Shown: piece by piece, positions 7,304 through 11,466 of the stretch | How positions within the stretch are numbered: position 1 is the first letter of the stretch | How the letters are laid out: the number at the start of each line of letters is the position of its first letter | Origin: Desulfurococcales archaeon ex4484_204 | GTDB taxonomy: Archaea > Thermoproteota > Thermoprotei_A > Sulfolobales > NBVN01 | Length of the DNA stretch: 11,466 bases | Direction: 5' to 3' | NCBI GenBank assembly: GCA_002255065.1 | Contig: NJEF01000021.1 | Span: 1 to 11,466, forward strand | Made by a program: the position numbers and the translations under genes | Notes under the pieces: model-generated | What the model was told of the DNA's origin: nothing | Seen by the model: the letters and a program-made list of their open reading frames with translations, nothing else | Databases searched by the model: none

Positions 7304-8192
7304 TGTAGAGCACCCAAGTTCCTGCGTGATAAGGGGTTAATAGCTTAATGGTGCCAAGGTCCTTAAGTTCGCTAAGCACCTCCTCCTCACAGGAAGCGTC
7401 GTGAATTATCGCTAATAGGGATTTCTTAACGAAGTATCCGAGGACGCATCCCGACCCGATCAACCCTTTAAGCTTGTCCTTTAAGGCTTCGTCAAGGCTT
7501 GAGCTTAGCATGCCTGTTCTCCTACTGAATGTATAGGCGTTTATGAGGAAGCTCTCTAGGGATGGGTTTAGCATGAAGTTCTCATATGCTTTAAACCCTT
7601 CCATGAACTGTTTATGAAGACCTTCTACTAACATCTTCGGTGTAGTGAGGGACCCTACGGAGGTAACTGCTACGCGTACCCTCTCCCTTATAGGGAAGGA
7701 ATCTATATCTCCTACCCCTGGGGGTCCGGGAGAAACTCTAGCTACAAGCCCCCCTCCCTTAATCTCAGCTATTACATCCCCTAAGCCGGTCATGTTAACT
7801 ACTTCGGCGTAGTGGGCTGCAGTGCCTGCTTTATTAAGTGATACCGAAGCTCCGGACTTTACGAGAAGCCCTACAGCGTAAGCTATGCTTAAGGCAGCGC
7901 TTAAGCCTAAGCCCTCACCGAGCTCCCCCCTACTGTAGCACTTAATGCCTACTCCCCTACCCCTTACCCCTAGGAACCTCTCGATCGACCTAAGGTGGTT
8001 GCTGAAGTCTAAACACTTACCGTTAACCATAGTGCTGCATATGTCCTGGCCGTGTACGTATATGCTTAGTAACGCAGGTGGGTAAAGGGTTAAGCCAGCA
8101 CCTAGCGACCCGCTTGCTAGAGGATCCTGATTTATTATGGGGACCCAGAAACCGCTAAGGTGAAGAGGTATCTGAGCCCTTGCTAGGAGCAA
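7266..8192 (-). CDS. Pantoate kinase (GHMP superfamily)
   Basis: This archaeal enzyme (PoK) phosphorylates pantoate to 4-phosphopantoate with ATP and, together with the following ligase, replaces the bacterial PanC/CoaA route. Of its 308 residues, the N-terminus shows I-P-L-H-L-S-G-F-W and G-S-L-G-A-G (28-33), typical of the family. The GHMP phosphate-binding loop is L-G-E-G-L-G-L-S (91-98). A third motif, T-G-L-G-D-V with G-G-G (135-148), is followed by R and S-P-G-P-P-G. The only start available is the TTG at 8192, because a stop lies four codons upstream. It is well supported by GTGAGGG six bases before it. The gene overlaps coaBC by 38 bases and the ligase by 38 bases, implying coupled translation of coaBC-kinase-ligase. 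The last 11 or so residues run past the usual end of the fold into the ligase start, which is consistent with the overlap. Confidence 0.93.
   Translation of the reverse strand: MLLARAQIPLHLSGFWVPIINQDPLASGSLGAGLTLYPPALLSIYVHGQDICSTMVNGKCLDFSNHLRSIERFLGVRGRGVGIKCYSRGELGEGLGLSAALSIAYAVGLLVKSGASVSLNKAGTAAHYAEVVNMTGLGDVIAEIKGGGLVARVSPGPPGVGDIDSFPIRERVRVAVTSVGSLTTPKMLVEGLHKQFMEGFKAYENFMLNPSLESFLINAYTFSRRTGMLSSSLDEALKDKLKGLIGSGCVLGYFVKKSLLAIIHDASCEEEVLSELKDLGTIKLLTPYHAGTWVLYNHGLGTEGTPKV
7311..7315 (-). promoter_or_regulatory. Candidate ribosome binding site for the ligase gene
   Basis: GGGTG on the minus strand lies seven bases before the proposed ATC start at 7303, inside the pantoate kinase coding region. 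Its spacing is the main support for that unusual start. Confidence 0.45.
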
Positions 8193-9426
8193 CCCTATCC
8201 CTCACAATATCTAGGAGAACTCTAGCTATGTGTGTTTTAGGTGCTTTAGGTATCTCTTTAATTAAGCCGTCCCTACACAATATTATAACCTTGTTAAAGT
8301 CTGAAGCAAAACCTATACCTGCCTCACTAACGTCATTAGCAACCACTATGTCAAAACCCCTCGTCCTTAACTTATTAAGAGCCCTCTCTTTAACTATCTC
8401 CATATCTCCATGAGCATACTCCGCTGCGAAACCAACTAGCAATCTCTTAAAGCGTTCTCTAACCCTTAAGGATATCTTAGGTGTAGGTACCAGCGATACA
8501 TCTGGAACAGTCTTATCTACTGACAGCCTCTCCTTGAAGGTCTTGGAAAACTTAAAGTCTGAGGGGGCTGAGGCCATAATAACTACGTCGTACTTAGACA
8601 TGTCTAGCTCCTTAATAACGGCGTTAAGCATTTCCTCAGTAGTTGTTACGCTAACGCCCCTTACGTAGTATGGAACCTGCTCGTTGGTGGGACCATACAC
8701 TAGGGTTACGTTAGCCCCTCTAAAGAAAGCCTCCCTCGCTAAAACTATCCCCATCTTCCCCGTGCTGGGATTGGTAATGAACCTTATTGGGTCAAGATAC
8801 TCTCTAGTTGGCCCAGCTGTTATGAGGATCCTTAACCCCTTAAGATCTCTCCCTCTAAGGGTTGTAGCCGTAACTGCGTGAACTATGTCCTGGGTCGCTG
8901 GGATCTTTACCTTACCCTCAGTTACGTCTGGAGGTATAACGGTAACTCCACACCTTAGTAGCTGGTTTATAGCCCTTTGAACCTGGGGAGACCTCCATAA
9001 ACCTAAGTGCATTGCTGGGGCAACTATGATGGGTTTACCGAGACCCATTAAGTTTATAGCTGTCAGCGTTACCGAGGTATCTGCAATACCTAAGGCGATC
9101 TTTACTAAGGTATTAGCTGTTGCCGGGGCTATGAGCATTGAATCGCACTCCCTACCTAAGCTAACATGCCCAACCTCACCCCTAAAGTCAACGAAGACCT
9201 TACAGCCCGTTGCCCACTCCATAACCGTAGGTGAGAGGAGCCTTGCCGCTTTACGACTCATTACGGTAAATACCGTAGCCCCCCTCCTAATTAACTCCCT
9301 AGCTATATCCGGCACCCTATACAGCGCTACCGACGACGTTATACCTAGGACAATGCATATCCCCCTTAACTCATCGCTATACTTAAACCTGATCTCGCTT
9401 GCTGGATGCCACTTTAATGACTCCAT
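8155..9426 (-). CDS. coaBC: Bifunctional phosphopantothenoylcysteine decarboxylase / phosphopantothenate-cysteine ligase
   Basis: This two-domain enzyme adds cysteine to 4'-phosphopantothenate (CoaB) and decarboxylates the product to 4'-phosphopantetheine (CoaC). The N-terminal flavin-dependent CoaC domain has G-I-T-S-S-V-A (28-34), the active-site histidine in G-H-V-S-L-G (H87), A-P-A-T-A-N-T (100-106), and A-P-A-M-H-L-G-L-W (136-144), the counterpart of the bacterial PAMNxxMW motif. The CoaB domain begins near residue 198 with I-T-A-G-P-T-R-E-Y-L-D-P-I-R and N-P-S-T-G-K-M-G. It ends with V-G-F-A-A-E and V-A-N-D-V. The bacterial clamp Cys region (ACG) is replaced by E-G-K-V-K-I-P (170-176). 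I chose the ATG at 9426 because GAGGG lies six bases before it; a TTG at 9432 would have no spacing and would add two residues (425 aa). It is the first gene of the coaBC-kinase-ligase operon. Confidence 0.95.
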   Translation of the reverse strand: MESLKWHPASEIRFKYSDELRGICIVLGITSSVALYRVPDIARELIRRGATVFTVMSRKAARLLSPTVMEWATGCKVFVDFRGEVGHVSLGRECDSMLIAPATANTLVKIALGIADTSVTLTAINLMGLGKPIIVAPAMHLGLWRSPQVQRAINQLLRCGVTVIPPDVTEGKVKIPATQDIVHAVTATTLRGRDLKGLRILITAGPTREYLDPIRFITNPSTGKMGIVLAREAFFRGANVTLVYGPTNEQVPYYVRGVSVTTTEEMLNAVIKELDMSKYDVVIMASAPSDFKFSKTFKERLSVDKTVPDVSLVPTPKISLRVRERFKRLLVGFAAEYAHGDMEIVKERALNKLRTRGFDIVVANDVSEAGIGFASDFNKVIILCRDGLIKEIPKAPKTHIARVLLDIVRDRVAPSKGSDTSSP

Positions 9427-9432
9427 TAACAA

Positions 9433-9437
9433 CCCTC
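9433..9437 (-). promoter_or_regulatory. Ribosome binding site deciding the coaBC start
   Basis: GAGGG on the minus strand lies six bases before the ATG at 9426 and directly abuts the TTG at 9432. This favours the ATG as the true start. Confidence 0.65.
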
Positions 9438-9490
9438 TAATGATAAACTTAATATCTCAACTAAAATAAACTACCCTGCGGGAATATTGG
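9438..9490. promoter_or_regulatory. Compact divergent promoter between coaBC and the acetyltransferase gene
   Basis: This short AT-rich gap must hold promoters for two divergent genes. On the minus strand, TTTATTTTA (9462-9470) would start coaBC transcription near 9440, leaving about 14 leader bases that include the GAGGG. On the plus strand, CTTAATAT (9448-9455) would start the acetyltransferase transcript near 9480, about 11 bases before its TTG. These positions follow archaeal TATA-to-start spacing and are predictions. The two boxes lie about 13 bases apart, with each start site beyond the other box. Confidence 0.5.
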
Positions 9491-9976
9491 TTGGAGGGGC
9501 TCAGGGAAGTCTTAATAAGGGAGGCGCGTAAGGAGGACCTCGACCAGGTCATCAATATAAACCTGGTATCACTGAAGGAGCACTACCCGAGAAGCTTTTG
9601 GAGAGATCACTTAATGCTCTGGGGCAAGGCATTTCTCGTAGCTGAGCTAACCTCTAGGGTGGTTGGATACGTTATGTGCCGCGCAGAGACAGGCGTAGGG
9701 TATTTGAGAAGTAGTTGGAGGAGGTTAGGCCATGTAATTAGCATAGCCGTACACCCTAACTACAGACGTAGAGGTATCGGGACAAAGCTAATGGTTAAAG
9801 CAATTGAGAGGCTTAGAGAGTACTACCGGGCTGAGGAGGTCTACCTAGAAGTAAGGGTGAGCAATGAGCCAGCCATTAAGCTCTATGAGAAGCTAGGCTT
9901 TATGAAGGCTAAGGTCTTAAGGCACTACTACCTAGATGGCGAGGATGCGTACTTAATGGTTAGGGAGACCAGCTAA
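9491..9976 (+). CDS. rimI: Archaeal N-terminal protein acetyltransferase (Ard1/RimI-type GNAT)
   Basis: This enzyme transfers the acetyl group of acetyl-CoA to the N-terminal residue of proteins. The 161-residue product closely follows the pattern of the characterised Sulfolobus Ard1 enzyme. It has a substrate-site segment L-K-E-H-Y-P (28-33), then H-V-I-S-I-A-V (81-87), and the acetyl-CoA pyrophosphate loop R-R-R-G-I-G (92-97). Y-L-E-V-R-V-S-N (118-125) follows, then A-I-K-L-Y-E-K-L-G-F, and the C-terminal Y-Y-L-D-G-E-D-A-Y-L-M. The start is the TTG at 9491. No ATG precedes the I-R-E-A-R-K-E-D-L opening, and no clear ribosome binding site is seen, so translation may use a very short leader. 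It consumes acetyl-CoA but is otherwise unrelated to the neighbouring CoA synthesis genes. Its stop overlaps the stop of the convergent gene by four bases. Confidence 0.92.
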   Translation: MEGLREVLIREARKEDLDQVININLVSLKEHYPRSFWRDHLMLWGKAFLVAELTSRVVGYVMCRAETGVGYLRSSWRRLGHVISIAVHPNYRRRGIGTKLMVKAIERLREYYRAEEVYLEVRVSNEPAIKLYEKLGFMKAKVLRHYYLDGEDAYLMVRETS

Positions 9977-10596
9977 TTCTTCTTAAGGAAGCGTGCGTAT
10001 ATGCTTACTGCCTTACCTAACCTTATAACTTTAACTAACACGTATCTTAACTCATCCGCATACCCAGCCGAAATAACCCTTACACCTTGACCTAGTACGC
10101 ATACACCAGCTCTCCTACTATGCGCTGTTAGCACTAAGCTAGGGTTGAGCAACCTACATACATCGCTAACCTCTAACAAACCCCTTCTCACACCTAACTC
10201 ATTAACGCTATCTAAGCAGCCACGAGGCGGGAAGTGGGTTACGAGGATATCAACATGAGCCTTCAATCTCTCGACTAAGTTAATGACCCTCCTGATGTTC
10301 TGGCTAGGCTCTAGGCCTCCAATGCCCACGACGTTAAACCCGTTAATGTTAACCACCCTCCCATCGAGGAGTACGTTGACGCTTCTAGCTGATTTAGTTA
10401 AGTATATATCGTCCATGTCCCCGCTTACTACTAGAAGATGAACATCCTTAACGGCTTTAACAGGGTCTATTAGCAGGTCCCCGCCTGTAATGAGGCATGT
10501 TGGTGCGTGTCTCGCAGCTATGTAGCTCACCAGCTCGTGCACCTCTACATCCTTGAAGGGGGAGTTAGAGATGAATGCTATTTGTAAAGCGTTCAA
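9973..10596 (-). CDS. Calcineurin-like metallophosphoesterase-fold protein, metal site apparently degenerate
   Basis: This 207-residue cytoplasmic protein has the order of motifs of small archaeal calcineurin-like phosphoesterases, but several metal ligands are altered. The expected D-x-H near the N-terminus reads S-N-S (10-12). G-G-D (38-40) is kept. G-N-x-D reads G-D-M-D-D (59-63). T-H-F-P-P-R-G (120-126) keeps its histidine. G-H-x-H reads A-H-S-R (158-161). The segment I-S-A-G-Y corresponds to the usual N-P-G end motif. By the family's known mechanism, loss of this many ligands should abolish or change catalysis, so it may be a binding or regulatory protein; this is inference. The start is the TTG at 10596, with GGTGAG five bases before it. 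It overlaps the upstream CitG-like gene by 32 bases, so the two are an operon. There is no frameshift or internal stop. Confidence 0.78.
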   Translation of the reverse strand: MNALQIAFISNSPFKDVEVHELVSYIAARHAPTCLITGGDLLIDPVKAVKDVHLLVVSGDMDDIYLTKSARSVNVLLDGRVVNINGFNVVGIGGLEPSQNIRRVINLVERLKAHVDILVTHFPPRGCLDSVNELGVRRGLLEVSDVCRLLNPSLVLTAHSRRAGVCVLGQGVRVISAGYADELRYVLVKVIRLGKAVSIYARFLKKN

Positions 10597-11466
10597 GAGT
10601 TCTCACCATGAGGTCCAATGAAACTGCTGACGCTACAACGTCTGATATAGAGCCTAGGTTCACCCTCATAGTTCTGAACCAGCTATCTAAATCGCTAACA
10701 ACCTGATCTGCTAGGCGTATTGACTCCCTAACCAATATAGCGAAGGAAATCCCCCTAGACCTAGCTACGGTGGTATCGTTGGTTACTGATGATAGCCTTA
10801 CATGCTCTTCAGAGACCTTATTAAGGTACCTCTTTAGATCGCTTAGGTCGTTAACCTCTTTGAGCTTAGCGTATACCGTGAAAGTATATGGAAAAACCTC
10901 CATAACCTCGTATGAGGCGAGGTCCCAGTATCTTGAGATGGACAGGATATCGTATAACGTGAATTTGCTGAGGTTCTCAACATCGGTTATTGATGGGGCC
11001 TTCCCAAAGAACTCACCCTTATAGGATGGTGAGGAAATTGTTATAGCTTCATAGAAATTCTTAACACTGGATTTTCTGAGGCTTGTGTATATGAAGTCCC
11101 TTAACCCATCAACGTTATTTAAAGGTTCTAAACCATCTAACCATAACCTAAATATGGAGGCTGTAAGGGGTATAGATATTATTAGGTACCCTAGGGAGGT
11201 GTTCGATGATATCAATGGGTGGTTTACAGATAATTTAACACCTTTAAGTATATAGCTTGAGATATCTAGATGTTCTCGTTTTAAAACCCTAGATAGCATT
11301 TCGACGAATACCTCCTGAAGACCTATTGAGCTTAAGGCGAACTTTAGCATGTCAAGGTCCTTAATACTCTTCAAATAAGATACTGTGGAAACCTTACCTT
11401 CAGCTAGAGCCTCTAATACTAAGCCTGCAGCTATTGAGGTAGCGGTGGATGCAGTAATAAGGCTAT
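10565..11466 (-). CDS. Divergent CitG-like protein (triphosphoribosyl-dephospho-CoA synthase family), 5' end outside window
   Basis: A TTG at 11374 would give 269 residues, but the frame continues unbroken to the window edge for 30 more codons. These read A-S-T-A-T-S-I-A-A-G-L-V-L-E-A-L, matching the usual N-terminal helix of CitG-family proteins, so the real start lies beyond 11466. CitG makes the prosthetic-group precursor of citrate and malonate lyases from ATP and dephospho-CoA. Family landmarks, numbered from 11374, are present but altered: S-N-T-S-L-G (57-62, usually G-N-T-x-L-G), N-D-T-T-V-A-R-S-R-G (199-208, usually P-D-T-L-I-A-R-K-x-G), and R-V-N-L-G-S-I-S-D (usually N-P-G-T-T-A-D). 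The N-terminal P-K-P-G-N-V reads E-G-K-V-S-T-V. Family membership is likely. Activity as a triphosphoribosyl transferase is doubtful. It overlaps the phosphoesterase-like gene downstream. Confidence 0.72.
   Translation of the reverse strand, partial: SLITASTATSIAAGLVLEALAEGKVSTVSYLKSIKDLDMLKFALSSIGLQEVFVEMLSRVLKREHLDISSYILKGVKLSVNHPLISSNTSLGYLIISIPLTASIFRLWLDGLEPLNNVDGLRDFIYTSLRKSSVKNFYEAITISSPSYKGEFFGKAPSITDVENLSKFTLYDILSISRYWDLASYEVMEVFPYTFTVYAKLKEVNDLSDLKRYLNKVSEEHVRLSSVTNDTTVARSRGISFAILVRESIRLADQVVSDLDSWFRTMRVNLGSISDVVASAVSLDLMVRTLERFTNSIHL

Noticed and set aside
1..11466. tRNA, rRNA, CRISPR, mobile element or prophage signals
   Set aside because: I looked for clover-leaf motifs, spaced direct repeats, transposase or integrase motifs and terminal repeats, and saw none; non-coding space totals only a few hundred bases.

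Overview
This window looks like chromosomal core sequence from a thermophilic archaeon, most likely a member of the Thermoproteota (Crenarchaeota). The main evidence is a set of genes or forms known essentially only from archaea: pantoate kinase, 4-phosphopantoate-beta-alanine ligase, an AglB-type oligosaccharyltransferase with a WWDYG motif, and an Ard1/RimI-type N-terminal acetyltransferase. TATA-like elements, GGTGA/GAGG ribosome binding sites and frequent TTG starts agree with this. The genus cannot be fixed by eye; a Caldivirga/Vulcanisaeta-like organism is only a guess. No tRNA, rRNA, CRISPR array, insertion sequence or phage-like gene is visible, and nearly every base is coding.

Layout, left to right. 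(1) Positions 1-3814, minus strand: an apparent three-gene operon transcribed leftward, consisting of an ABC ATPase, its ABC-2 permease, and the oligosaccharyltransferase aglB, whose 3' end lies outside the window. (2) Positions 3815-3970: a divergent promoter region with a perfect 10-bp palindrome. (3) Positions 3971-6503, plus strand: an unrecognised protein with a possible winged-helix segment, overlapping panE, then panB. (4) Positions 6521-9426, minus strand: coaBC, pantoate kinase and phosphopantoate-beta-alanine ligase, all overlapping and converging on panB. (5) Positions 9433-9490: a very compact divergent promoter. (6) Positions 9491-9976, plus: the acetyltransferase. (7) Positions 9973-11466, minus: a CitG-like (triphosphoribosyl-dephospho-CoA synthase family) gene cut by the window edge, overlapping a metallophosphoesterase-fold gene. 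Both look degenerate at key motifs.

The core of the window is the archaeal coenzyme A pathway split over two convergent operons. PanB makes ketopantoate from 2-oxoisovalerate and PanE reduces it to pantoate. Pantoate kinase phosphorylates pantoate, the ligase adds beta-alanine to give 4'-phosphopantothenate, and CoaBC adds cysteine and decarboxylates the product to 4'-phosphopantetheine. The last two steps (adenylyltransferase and dephospho-CoA kinase) and beta-alanine supply are not in the window.

The most useful annotation correction is at the ligase gene. Its conserved N-terminal 70 or so residues are present and in frame, but no ATG, GTG or TTG precedes them. The start is probably an ATC at 7303, inside the end of the pantoate kinase gene, behind a ribosome binding site. 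I found no clearly new multi-gene system. The most intriguing unexplained parts are the degenerate CitG-like/phosphoesterase-like pair, the unknown gene ahead of panE, and the ABC transporter fused into one operon with aglB.
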